DNA from: Mucilaginibacter celer
Lineage (GTDB): Bacteria > Bacteroidota > Bacteroidia > Sphingobacteriales > Sphingobacteriaceae
Direction of reading: 5' to 3'
Assembly (NCBI RefSeq): GCF_003576455.2
Contig: NZ_CP032869.1
Span: forward strand, 4,898,001 to 4,962,000
Length of the DNA stretch: 64,000 nucleotides
Shown: positions 1 through 7,953 of the stretch, in pieces
Position numbering within the stretch: the first letter of the stretch is position 1
Layout: every line of letters begins with the position of its first letter
The notes under the pieces: model-generated
The model's database searches: none
Told to the model about the DNA's origin: nothing
Seen by the model: only the letters and a program-made list of their open reading frames with translations
Made by a program: the position numbers and the translations under genes

Positions 1-1
1 T

Positions 2-2155
2 GGCTTAGCTTTCAGCAGGGATGAAAAGAAGCTTTATGCCTCCGGAGGTAATGATAACTGGATCCTGATTTACAATATCAACGATAACAAACTGGGCACG
101 CCCGATACCATTAAGTTAGCTCCGCATCCCTGGCCCAAAAGCAAGGTTTGCGCTACCGGCATGGTAACCAATAAAAGCAACAGCCGTTTGTATTCGGTAA
201 CCAAAGAGGATAGCACGCTGTATATTATCAATCCTGATAAAAAAGAGATCATGAACCGGGTTAAACTCCCGGCCGAGGCTTATGCCTGTACCCTATCGCC
301 CGATGAAAAAACGCTGTACATATCACTATGGGGCGGCAATATGCTGGGCTTTTATAATGTCGCTACGCAAACGCTCAGCACCATTAAAACCCCAAGCCAC
401 CCTAACGAGTTGCTTTTAGATAAAAAGGGCAAATACCTGTACGTAGCCGATGCCAACGACAATGCCGTATCTGTTGTAAACACCGCTACCCATAAAATAG
501 TTGAAACCGTATCAACGGTACTTTACCCAACACATTTAACCGGTTCAACCACCAATGGCCTGGCCCTATCGGCCGATGGCAAAACCCTTTACATTGCCAA
601 TGCCGATAACAACTGCCTTGCCGTGTTTGATGTAACTACACCCGGTAGCAGCAAAAGCAAAGGTTTTATACCTGTTGGCTGGTACCCAACTAACGTAAAA
701 ATGTTGGGTAATAAAATACTGGTATCAAACGGTAAAGGTTTCTCATCAATGGCTAACCCTAAAGGGCCTCAGCCTGTAAAGAAAACCGACAACAGCGGTT
801 ATAAACAGGGTGCAATTAACAGCCGTGAGCAATACATCGGAGGTTTGTTTAAAGGCACACTGTCATTCATTGATAAACCAACAGATATCGAACTAAAAAA
901 ACTCACCAAACAGGTTTATGCCAACACGCCGTTTACCGATAAAATTGAAAAAACAGCCAAAGGCGAAGAAGGCAATCCCATCCCCCGCCGCGCCGGCGAA
1001 AAATCGCCTATTAAATATGTTTTCTATATTATTAAAGAAAACCGCACTTACGACCAGGTTTTAGGCGATATGCCGCAAGGCAACGGCGATACCTCGCTTT
1101 GTATTTTTGGCAATAAGGTGACGCCTAACCATCATGCCATTGCCAATGAGTTTGTGCTGCTGGATAATTTTTATGTTGATGCCGAGGTAAGCGCCGACGG
1201 CCACAACTGGAGCATGGCCGCCTACGCTACCGATTTTGTGGAAAAAACATGGCCAACCAGCTACGGCGGCCGCGGAGGTAATTATGATTTTGAAGGCAGC
1301 CGCAAGGCAGCCTACCCCCGCGATGGTTTTATATGGGATTATTGCAAACGTGCCGGTGTTAGTTACCGTACTTACGGCGAATTTGTGACCGATGGCAACC
1401 CGGGTAAAGCAAACCTAAAATCGTTAGAAGGGCATTTTTGCGCTGCATCTCCGGGTTTCGACCTCAATGTAAAAGACGTAAAACGCACCGAGATCTGGGC
1501 GCATGATTTTGATTCGCTTTTAACTATTAATGCCGTACCTCATTTCAATACCGTTCGCATCTCTAACGATCATACCAGCGGGCAGCGCAAGGGAGCTATT
1601 TCACCTATTGCCGCAGTTGGTGATAATGATTTGGCTATCGGGCAGTTCATTGAGCATTTGTCGCACAGTGCTATCTGGAAAGAATCTGTTGTTTTTATTT
1701 TGGAGGATGACGCCCAGAATGGTCCGGACCATATCGATGCACACCGCTCGCCTGTGTTTGTAGCCGGGCCCTATGTAAAACGCAATGCTGTGATACATGG
1801 CATGTACTCAACATCGGGCGTTTTGCGCACCATGGAGTTGATATTAGGTCTGCCACCCATGAGCCAGTATGATGCCGCAGCCATGCCATTGTATGATTGC
1901 TTTACCAGCAAGCCCGACTTCACGCCTTACACCGCCAAAGCAGCACAGGTTAACCTGGAGCAGCGCAACGTAGCCGTAAACGAAAGCAGCCGGCGGTCGG
2001 AGTTGTTTAATTTTGCTAAAGAAGATGCGGCGCCGGATATCGATTTGAACGAGGTGGTTTGGAAGTACGTAAAAGGTGAGGCTTCTGTCATGCCCGCGCC
2101 AAAAAGGAGTGCCTTTGTAATTTTAGAACCTAAAAAAGAACAGGATGATGATTGA
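2..2155 (+). CDS. YVTN beta-propeller / phosphoesterase-family protein (5' end cut by window)
   Basis: The reading frame is open to the window edge, so the start lies outside; 717 residues are visible. The first ~300 residues are beta-propeller repeats of YncE/YVTN type (for example LSPDEKTLYISLWGGN, LSADGKTLYIAN). From about residue 335 a phosphoesterase domain of the phospholipase C/acid phosphatase superfamily follows, with KENRTYDQVLGD, ADGHNWSMAAY and LEDDAQNGPDHIDAH, which carry its likely metal and catalytic residues. The propeller-plus-phosphoesterase fusion is a known bifunctional architecture in Bacteroidetes and is probably exported. Substrate unknown. A hairpin terminator follows about 60 bases after the stop. 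Confidence 0.85.
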   Translation, partial: GLAFSRDEKKLYASGGNDNWILIYNINDNKLGTPDTIKLAPHPWPKSKVCATGMVTNKSNSRLYSVTKEDSTLYIINPDKKEIMNRVKLPAEAYACTLSPDEKTLYISLWGGNMLGFYNVATQTLSTIKTPSHPNELLLDKKGKYLYVADANDNAVSVVNTATHKIVETVSTVLYPTHLTGSTTNGLALSADGKTLYIANADNNCLAVFDVTTPGSSKSKGFIPVGWYPTNVKMLGNKILVSNGKGFSSMANPKGPQPVKKTDNSGYKQGAINSREQYIGGLFKGTLSFIDKPTDIELKKLTKQVYANTPFTDKIEKTAKGEEGNPIPRRAGEKSPIKYVFYIIKENRTYDQVLGDMPQGNGDTSLCIFGNKVTPNHHAIANEFVLLDNFYVDAEVSADGHNWSMAAYATDFVEKTWPTSYGGRGGNYDFEGSRKAAYPRDGFIWDYCKRAGVSYRTYGEFVTDGNPGKANLKSLEGHFCAASPGFDLNVKDVKRTEIWAHDFDSLLTINAVPHFNTVRISNDHTSGQRKGAISPIAAVGDNDLAIGQFIEHLSHSAIWKESVVFILEDDAQNGPDHIDAHRSPVFVAGPYVKRNAVIHGMYSTSGVLRTMELILGLPPMSQYDAAAMPLYDCFTSKPDFTPYTAKAAQVNLEQRNVAVNESSRRSELFNFAKEDAAPDIDLNEVVWKYVKGEASVMPAPKRSAFVILEPKKEQDDD

Positions 2156-2216
2156 TTTGTTAATTTCGTTTAACCGGGATTAATCCAATTAGCGAAATCT
2201 TAATACATTTAACATG

Positions 2217-2248
2217 AAGCCCGGTTGGATATTTTTAGCCGGGCTTTT
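2217..2248 (+). terminator. Rho-independent terminator after the propeller/phosphoesterase gene
   Basis: Perfect 8-bp stem AAGCCCGG / CCGGGCTT (2217-2224 and 2239-2246) with a 14-base loop and a short T run. It lies between the first gene and the start of the aldose-epimerase gene at 2267, so it separates the two transcripts. Confidence 0.75.
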
Positions 2249-2266
2249 ACATTTAACTATACACCC

Positions 2267-3136
2267 ATGATCACCACTATCGAAAACGAATTTATCCGCG
2301 TAAGCATCAATACAAAAGGTGCGCAATTAAGTTCATTATATAACAAAGCCACCAAAACCGAGCATATGTGGCAAGCCGATGAAAAGATCTGGCCATGGCA
2401 TGCCCCTAACCTGTTTCCGGTGGTTGGCGGGTTGATTAATAATGAGCTGGTGGTTGATGGTGAAAAGTATGCTATGAACCGCCACGGCTTTGCAAGGCAA
2501 TCGGAGTTTTTTTTGCTGGAGAGCGACGAAAATTCGGCAAGTTATTCGCTACCAAACTGCGAAAATACGCTGAAAGTTTACCCTTTTAAATTCGATTTCC
2601 AGATTTTGTATCACCTGATAGAGGGTGCTTTGCGCATCACCTACAAAGTGATCAACCTGGATAAAAAACCGGTATACTTTTCAGTTGGCGGGCACCCGGC
2701 TTTTAACGTGCCGTTTAACAAAGGCGAAAATTACGAGGATTATTACCTTGAATTTGAAACCGAAGAACAACTTGACGCCCATGCGCTATCAAAAGATGGC
2801 TTTTTTAACGGCGTTACGCACCCGGTGCCAACGCCCAATAAAAAACTGCATTTAACGCGCGATTTATTTAATGCTGATGCACTGGTGTTTAAAAACCTTA
2901 AATCGCGTATGCTCACTATCAAAAGTGATAAACACGAGCAAACGCTGGCGCTTGAATTTCCGCATTTCAACTACCTGGGCATCTGGGCCAAACCCGGTGC
3001 CGATTTTGTTTGTATTGAGCCCTGGCTGGGCTGTGCCGATACCGAAGGCAAACAGGTTGATATTAAAGAAAAGGAAGCCATTCAGAAATTAAACGTAGGC
3101 CATGTGTTTGAAGCTGCCTATTTTGTGTGCATTTAA
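2267..3136 (+). CDS. Aldose 1-epimerase family protein (LacX/YeaD-like)
   Basis: 289 residues. I take the ATG at 2267 (MITTIENEFIRVSI), because the longer frame from 2225 would begin inside the terminator hairpin. The family interconverts sugar anomers; members of this LacX-like branch often have unknown physiological substrates. Visible motifs are GGHPAFNVPF in the middle (the histidine that acts as general acid in the galactose mutarotase fold) and CIEPWLGCADT near the end (the catalytic glutamate). Cytoplasmic, no signal peptide. It stands alone between a terminator and a small membrane-protein gene, so context adds no substrate. Confidence 0.85.
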   Translation: MITTIENEFIRVSINTKGAQLSSLYNKATKTEHMWQADEKIWPWHAPNLFPVVGGLINNELVVDGEKYAMNRHGFARQSEFFLLESDENSASYSLPNCENTLKVYPFKFDFQILYHLIEGALRITYKVINLDKKPVYFSVGGHPAFNVPFNKGENYEDYYLEFETEEQLDAHALSKDGFFNGVTHPVPTPNKKLHLTRDLFNADALVFKNLKSRMLTIKSDKHEQTLALEFPHFNYLGIWAKPGADFVCIEPWLGCADTEGKQVDIKEKEAIQKLNVGHVFEAAYFVCI

Positions 3137-3228
3137 GCGGTAGGTTTACAATAAATTTAAAATTTGTTAAAACATTTTTAAGTGATTTTAATTTTCCTTT
3201 TGAACAGATCACTAAAAAAACTATAACT

Positions 3229-3567
3229 ATGAAAAAGCAAATTTATTTATTAGCCCTTACCATGCTGTTGTCATTTACAGCGTTAACCAGCTTTGCTGCC
3301 GATAGCCATGCGCTTACCCCGCTAAGCAAGGAAGAAATAGCCACCATGACAACCGAGCAAAAGCAAGCCCGCGTTGAAGAGATAAAAGCCCGTGTACAGG
3401 AAATTAAAGACATGGATAAGTCGCAACTTACCAAAGAAGAGCGTAAAGAGCTTCGCACCGAACTTAAAAGCATGAAAAAAGAGGCCAACGCCCTTGGCGG
3501 CGGCGGTATTTACCTTTCGTTAGGTGCTATTATCATTATTATTTTGGTGCTGATTTTGATTTTGTAA
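3229..3567 (+). CDS. Small exported coiled-coil protein with C-terminal membrane helix
   Basis: 112 residues from the ATG at 3229, which gives a clean signal peptide (MKKQIYLLALTMLLSF...TSFAA). The frame runs upstream to 3127, but that start overlaps the previous gene and lacks a signal peptide. After cleavage there is a charged, Lys/Glu-rich helix (about residues 32-88) suited to a coiled coil, then GGGGIYLSLG and a very hydrophobic C-terminal helix of Ile/Leu/Val. No enzymatic motif is visible. Small proteins of this plan are common in Sphingobacteriaceae and their function is unknown to me. A strong terminator follows directly. Confidence 0.7.
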   Translation: MKKQIYLLALTMLLSFTALTSFAADSHALTPLSKEEIATMTTEQKQARVEEIKARVQEIKDMDKSQLTKEERKELRTELKSMKKEANALGGGGIYLSLGAIIIIILVLILIL

Positions 3568-3588
3568 TTAGCTGCTAAAATTATACCG

Positions 3589-3619
3589 AAACGCTCCGGA
3601 TTTTTTCGGAGCGTTTTTT
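3589..3619 (+). terminator. Strong Rho-independent terminator
   Basis: Perfect 10-bp stem AAACGCTCCG / CGGAGCGTTT (3589-3598 and 3607-3616), 8-base loop, then a T run. It ends the transcript of the small coiled-coil membrane protein. Confidence 0.85.
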
Positions 3620-3667
3620 GTTTGAATTAACATGAGTTCAGGATAAGCCGGGGCTGTCTGATTTTAA

Positions 3668-3795
3668 CAAAAAATGTCATTTCGATAGAGCCGGGGAGGA
3701 AAGAGCGCAGGGCGAAAGAGAAATCTGTACATCTTGTCAAACGGCTATGCATTCGTTTAAGCAGGGTGTACAAGATCTTCTCACCACCAAATCTG
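3668..3795. repeat. Dispersed palindromic repeat, family B, copy 1
   Basis: Begins AAAAAATGTCATTTCGATAG and contains GAAAGAGCGC and CGAAAGAGAAATCT, then TGTACATC ... TGTACAAGATCTTCTC as imperfect inverted arms. The reverse complement of 11517-11585 shows nearly the same order of words (ATGTCATT.CGATAGAGC, GGAAAGAGCGC, GCGAAAGAGAAATCT), so the two sites belong to one family. No protein-coding signal is seen. Confidence 0.65.
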
Positions 3796-3894
3796 GCGCA
3801 AGTGTTGTGCATTGGGTTGTGCTGTGGGTCACTTGTGCCTTTCAAGAAACGATACATTACATGAAGCACAAGTCTCCCACCGCTCCCATCCTTT

Positions 3895-4199
3895 GCCGTT
3901 GTTGGTGTTGTCACCATGGCTGTTCGGAAGATTTTTTGATTCCCTCCCTTGGGAGGGGTGTGATGGATTGCGCAGTGGCAGGGAGGGGTTTTTACACCTT
4001 GCCCGACGAATATGCAGGGTGTAGAAACCCCTCCCTACACCCTCCCAAGGGAGGGAATCGCACAATTCCCCCCGCTTTTTTATTTCTTCCGAACACCTAT
4101 AGTGTTGTCACCAACATCTCTGTGCCATGCATTATTGCGATAGTACCTCACAAAAAAAACGAGGATCCTAATGTTGTTGGTGACAACACCAACATCGGC
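3895..4199. repeat. Nested palindromic MITE-like element, family A, copy 1 (305 bp)
   Basis: Terminal inverted repeats of 21 bp (3895-3915 and 4179-4199, one mismatch) starting GCCGTTGTTGGTGTTG. Inside lie a second inverted pair around TGTTCGGAAGA / TCTTCCGAACA and GC-rich palindromes CCCTCCCTTGGGAGGG and CCCTCCCAAGGGAGGG. Copy 2 is at 35751-35976. Copy 1 has about 80 extra bases at its right side (roughly 4100-4180), themselves bounded by GTGTTGTCACCAACA and its reverse complement. No ORF inside looks coding; short frames across it are fortuitous. No clear target-site duplication. Confidence 0.8.
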
Positions 4200-4247
4200 G
4201 CGGAGTTTTTACCTGCCTTGTTATATTACCAGTTCGTTTAAATAAAA

Positions 4248-4281
4248 ACAAAAAGCCTCAGGTAATATCTACCCAAGGCTT
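4248..4281 (-). terminator. Rho-independent terminator of the miaB-secG operon
   Basis: Hairpin with AAAGCCT (4252-4258) pairing with AGGCTTT (4275-4281); on the minus strand it is followed by TTTTTGTTTTTATTT. It lies about 25 bases past the secG stop codon. Confidence 0.7.
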
Positions 4282-4305
4282 TCTATCGTTAATATTTTAT
4301 TCGAT

Positions 4306-4656
4306 TTATTTCTTACCGTCTGGCTTAGTGCCTGAATTTGGGATAAGCGGAGCTTGATTAACTGGTGCCTGCGAGCCTTTAGTGTTGCTATTGATCTTCT
4401 CGCGCAGAGCCGAGTTATCATTACCTGTAGTGCCGCCTTTAACCGATACATTGATCGCAAGGGTTAATACCATTAAGCCGATAGCCAGTACCCAGGTTCC
4501 TTTTTCAAGGAAATCGCCGGTTTTTTGTACGCCCATTAGTTGTGATGAGCTTGAAAAATTTGATGCCAAACCACCGCCTTTAGGGTTTTGGATAAGTACA
4601 ATAAGCCCTAACAAGGCACATACCAGTACAGTAACAATGATTAAAAGGATATACAT
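4306..4656 (-). CDS. secG: Preprotein translocase subunit SecG
   Basis: 116 residues. SecG is the small accessory subunit of the SecYEG channel in the inner membrane. Two hydrophobic helices (about 1-22 and 53-73) flank the conserved loop VLIQNPKGGGLASNFSSSSQ, which is the SecG signature. The C-terminal ~40 residues are polar and low-complexity, longer than in E. coli, as often in Bacteroidetes. It is the last gene of the minus-strand operon that starts with miaB, 9 bases after the preceding gene, and is followed by a terminator. Confidence 0.95.
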   Translation of the reverse strand: MYILLIIVTVLVCALLGLIVLIQNPKGGGLASNFSSSSQLMGVQKTGDFLEKGTWVLAIGLMVLTLAINVSVKGGTTGNDNSALREKINSNTKGSQAPVNQAPLIPNSGTKPDGKK

Positions 4657-4665
4657 TTCTTTATA

Positions 4666-6057
4666 TTAGTTTATTTTCTTTTCTATTTGTTCAATTTGGC
4701 TTGCAAAGTAACGGCTTTTATCCGGGAATTTCAACATTAATTTTTTGTAAGTTGCAATAGCCTTGTGATATAACATTTGCTCTGTATAAATGCGGGCCAG
4801 TGTTTCGCTTACCAGTTCATTCCTATCTTCCGAACTTTTCTTGGCCTTATTCTCATTATCAATTTTATTAGCCGATGGCGGCCTGATCTGCGGCTCTTCC
4901 CTGATAAACTTCTCGATAATGATATCTTCCTTACTTTTTACCTCGGGTACATCAGGCTGAGGTGTTTTTTCCAGTTCTTCGAGCGATTGGGCATGAAAAA
5001 TATTTTCGTAATACTGGTGCTGCAAGGCATCGGCAGTTTGTGGTGCCGGCGGTACGGCAGGCTCGGGAGCATTCTTCGCAGGAATAACAGATTCGATACT
5101 GTACGGTTGATAAACCGAGGCGTATTCTTTACGGGTTTTATCAAGCCACCACATAAAGGTATATGGCATTTTCTCGTCGTTATACTTGGATATAACTTCG
5201 GGAGGAGCTTCCTGAGCTGCGGGGCTTTCCTGCTCAGCCTCAACCGGAGGCGGTGCAGCGGCCTGATCTTCAGTCCGGGTATCGGCAACCGATTTATCAA
5301 ACATAAAGTAATCGGTTGATGCAATATTACCGATTATCCATTTGTCTGTTTCGTCTTTTGGTGCTGGCTTAGCTTCGGCATCTGTATTTTCAACAGACGC
5401 GGCAACAGCTGCAGGCTCAGGAACATTAAGCTTTGGTATTTCGATGTTATCGATGCCTACTATTTCATCGTACACATCGTCATCTATCTGCTGGTCTGGT
5501 TTTTCAGGTTCAACACCTACCAATGACACTGCAGGTGGAGTTGTTTCGGCAGCCACCGGAACAGGGGGAGGCAGTAAATCGTCAACCTGTGTTTCAGTGG
5601 CTTGCGGTACAGGTGGAGGTGCATCCGGTGCAACAAAATTACTTACCGGAGGAGGCACGTCTGCAACATCAACTTCTGCCACAGGCGCTTGTACCGGGGT
5701 TACCGGGCTTTCGGCTACCGTTCCGCTGTTAAAATAATTTTCGCCGGCTGTTACGGTACTGCGGTTAACAAATGGTTTGGCATTAACCAGGTTAATGATT
5801 TGCGCGGGCTGTACCGGGGCAAGGCTTTCGCCTTCATTAATCAGTTTATGTAACAACGGCGGATTGTAGTACGCAGCTGCATGCTTCACATCATCATTGG
5901 TGCCTGCATGCGCCAGTAAAGCCCTCAGGATACCACTTTGCGGAAAACTGTTAACCAGTTGCTGCAGGTTATACCCATAAAAAGTACCCGCATCAGCCGG
6001 ATTGGCTAATAGTTCATCTAATATTTCGTACTGCCTCTTATTCAAATATTGATCCAC
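4666..6057 (-). CDS. Pro/Ala/Val-rich protein with C-terminal TPR-like helix pair
   Basis: 463 residues; the start codon is GTG (no ATG nearby in frame), 21 bases after the lptE stop. The N-terminal ~100 residues (MDQYLNKRQYEILDELLANP) look helical. The middle is low-complexity, rich in Pro, Ala, Val and Glu, and probably disordered. The last ~60 residues (LARIYTEQMLYHKAIATYKK, LKFPDKSRYF) read as one tetratricopeptide-like helix pair. No signal peptide or membrane helix. Its fixed place between lptE and secG suggests a scaffold or assembly role for envelope proteins, but that is inference; the function is unknown to me. Confidence 0.75.
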   Translation of the reverse strand: MDQYLNKRQYEILDELLANPADAGTFYGYNLQQLVNSFPQSGILRALLAHAGTNDDVKHAAAYYNPPLLHKLINEGESLAPVQPAQIINLVNAKPFVNRSTVTAGENYFNSGTVAESPVTPVQAPVAEVDVADVPPPVSNFVAPDAPPPVPQATETQVDDLLPPPVPVAAETTPPAVSLVGVEPEKPDQQIDDDVYDEIVGIDNIEIPKLNVPEPAAVAASVENTDAEAKPAPKDETDKWIIGNIASTDYFMFDKSVADTRTEDQAAAPPPVEAEQESPAAQEAPPEVISKYNDEKMPYTFMWWLDKTRKEYASVYQPYSIESVIPAKNAPEPAVPPAPQTADALQHQYYENIFHAQSLEELEKTPQPDVPEVKSKEDIIIEKFIREEPQIRPPSANKIDNENKAKKSSEDRNELVSETLARIYTEQMLYHKAIATYKKLMLKFPDKSRYFASQIEQIEKKIN

Positions 6058-6078
6058 GTGGTTGAAAATACAAATTGC

Positions 6079-6603
6079 TTACCAATTAGAAAAGGCCTTG
6101 TTAAAAATATCGTCAATCAGTTGCTTAGTAATTTGTTGTATAAGCGCCTGCTCCTGCGGTCCGATATCACCTCTATAGTTGGCAAACTTAGTAAAACTTT
6201 CTTCAAAGCTAAGTTTTTTATCGGCAGGAGTTTTGGCTGCATCAAAAGAAAATTTAACCCTTATAGTGATAGTGAGCCTGTTGGCATCGGCAATTGGTGC
6301 CACATTATTTGCAGTAGCCTCAATAGAAACCGGGGCGATAGAATAACCGGTAATAGAGCCCGACATGGTTGCATCGGCCTCGCCCCTAACCAGGCTTAAA
6401 CGGGTTTGAGTACGGATCCTTTCTTTCAGCGCTTCTGTAAAGGTTTGGCTAAGGTTGTTTACCACCAATGGGGCATTGTTTTCAAAAAACTGGATATTAA
6501 CAGTTTTCATATCTGCCGGGATCGACTCATTCTTCAGCGTGTAACATGATGAGTAAAGCAGCATGAAGGTAAACGCCGTAATGATACCCAAAAATCGTTT
6601 CAT
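6079..6603 (-). CDS. lptE: LptE-family outer-membrane LPS assembly lipoprotein
   Basis: 174 residues from the ATG at 6603; the frame can also begin at a TTG one codon earlier. LptE is the lipoprotein plug of the LptD channel that inserts LPS into the outer leaflet. The N-terminus is a lipoprotein signal peptide ending in LLYSSC, with the cysteine at about residue 20 as lipid anchor. The body (NIQFFENNAPLVV, SLVRGEADATMSGSITGY) matches the Bacteroidetes LptE family. It follows the sigma-54 activator gene by about 6 bases, so the two are translationally close. lptC lies elsewhere in the window at 54480. Confidence 0.85.
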   Translation of the reverse strand: MKRFLGIITAFTFMLLYSSCYTLKNESIPADMKTVNIQFFENNAPLVVNNLSQTFTEALKERIRTQTRLSLVRGEADATMSGSITGYSIAPVSIEATANNVAPIADANRLTITIRVKFSFDAAKTPADKKLSFEESFTKFANYRGDIGPQEQALIQQITKQLIDDIFNKAFSNW

Positions 6604-6609
6604 CAATTT

Positions 6610-7869
6610 TTATAAGTTTAGTTCTTTTATTTTCCGGTATAAAGTACGCTCAGAAATCCCCAGTTCGTTAGCGGCCAGTTTACGTTTGCCTTTATGTTTT
6701 TTAAGGGCCTTGCGTATCAGGTCTGATTCCTTTTCAATTAATGAGAGGGATTCTTCCACTTCTTCGGCATCGTGCGTAATGTTAAAACCATCGATAGTGG
6801 TATTGTTGTTCACAACCGGGTTATTAACCGTATTAACGGGTTGTTGCAAAGTAAATTGTGACTCATTATTACCATGCAGCTCAATATCGCGGTAAAGCTG
6901 GTTAAGTGTTTGCGGATTGTTGGCATAATGAGGAGAAACACCGCCGTGTTCGATAATATCGGCCACCAGTTTTTTTAGCTCCACCATATCGCGCTTCATA
7001 TCAAATAACACTTTGTATAAAATATCGCGTTCCGAAAAATCTTCTTTGGGCTGATTATCCAACCGCATGGGCAGGTTGCGTCCTCCCACTTCGTGCGGAA
7101 TATAGGTTAGCAAAGTTTGCGCAGTAATGATCCTGTCGCGCTCCAATACGGCCAATTGCTCGGCCATGTTTTTAAGCTGCCTCACGTTACCCGGCCACGA
7201 ATAGTTGGTTAATACCTGTTGCGCATCATCATCCAGTTGAATGGGCGGCGTGCGGTATTTATCAGTAAAATCGGCCGTAAACTTGCGAAAAAGGAGGAAC
7301 ACATCTTCCTTCCTGTCGCGCAACGGCGGAATCCTTAATGGTACTGTGTTTAAACGATAGTAAAGATCTTCACGAAACTTTCCGTTTTTAACAGCATCGT
7401 ATACATCAACGTTAGTGGCCGCAATAACGCGCACGTTTGTTTTTTCAACTTTTGATGAGCCTACTTTAATATACTGACCCGATTCGAGCACGCGCAGAAG
7501 CCGGGCCTGGGTACCCAGCGGCATTTCGGCAATCTCATCTAAAAATATGGTACCGCCGTTTACGGTTTCAAAATAACCTTTACGTTCGCCAACGGCACCT
7601 GTGTAGGCTCCTTTTTCGTGACCGAACAATTCCGAATCAATAGTGCCCTCAGGTATCGCGCCGCAGTTAACGGCAATAAACGGCCCGTGCTTACGCGGGC
7701 TCATCTGGTGGATGATCTGCGAAAACACCTCCTTACCGCTCCCACTTTCGCCGGTAATTAATACCGAGATATCAGTAGGCGCAACCTGGTTTGCTATAGT
7801 TATAGCCCGGTTAAGCAACGGCGAATTGCCGATGATACCAAAGCGTTGTTTTATTTCTTGTACTTCCAT
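6610..7869 (-). CDS. Sigma-54-dependent activator, AAA+ and Fis-type HTH, without sensor domain
   Basis: 419 residues. AAA+ ATPases of this family remodel RNA polymerase-sigma54 to open promoters. The AAA+ domain starts almost at the N-terminus: Walker A GESGSGKE near residue 41, the sigma-54 contact loop as GAYTGA near residue 91 (Tyr in place of the usual Phe of GAFTGA), Walker B IFLDEIAEMP, and the arginine region YYRLNTVPLRIPPLRDR. A ~120-residue low-complexity linker leads to a Fis-type helix-turn-helix (AANELGISERTLYRKIKELN). There is no receiver, GAF or PAS domain, so it is PspF-like in layout. It sits between miaB and lptE, pointing to envelope-linked regulation. Confidence 0.93.
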   Translation of the reverse strand: MEVQEIKQRFGIIGNSPLLNRAITIANQVAPTDISVLITGESGSGKEVFSQIIHQMSPRKHGPFIAVNCGAIPEGTIDSELFGHEKGAYTGAVGERKGYFETVNGGTIFLDEIAEMPLGTQARLLRVLESGQYIKVGSSKVEKTNVRVIAATNVDVYDAVKNGKFREDLYYRLNTVPLRIPPLRDRKEDVFLLFRKFTADFTDKYRTPPIQLDDDAQQVLTNYSWPGNVRQLKNMAEQLAVLERDRIITAQTLLTYIPHEVGGRNLPMRLDNQPKEDFSERDILYKVLFDMKRDMVELKKLVADIIEHGGVSPHYANNPQTLNQLYRDIELHGNNESQFTLQQPVNTVNNPVVNNNTTIDGFNITHDAEEVEESLSLIEKESDLIRKALKKHKGKRKLAANELGISERTLYRKIKELNL

Positions 7870-7877
7870 TGTTTGTT

Positions 7878-7936
7878 AGTGAATAGTTGATTGGGTTGAT
7901 GAGGTGAGTGGTTAAACCACCTAACAACTATTCACT
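7878..7936. repeat. Long hairpin between miaB and the sigma-54 activator gene
   Basis: Perfect 12-bp arms AGTGAATAGTTG (7878-7889) and CAACTATTCACT (7925-7936) enclose a second palindrome GTGGTTAAACCAC (7908-7920). It occupies most of the 84-base gap inside the miaB operon. There is no T run, so I read it as an mRNA structure or processing site and not as a terminator. Confidence 0.6.
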
Positions 7937-7953
7937 CAATCAACCTAATAAAC

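Noticed and set aside
3747..4241. Long plus-strand frame across the family A and B repeats
   Set aside because: It reads through palindromes, has repeat-derived low-quality protein sequence, and parallel frames exist on both strands.
5342..5737. Plus-strand frame opposite the Pro/Ala-rich protein gene
   Set aside because: Ser/Gly/Thr-rich translation is the mirror of the biased codons of the real minus-strand gene.
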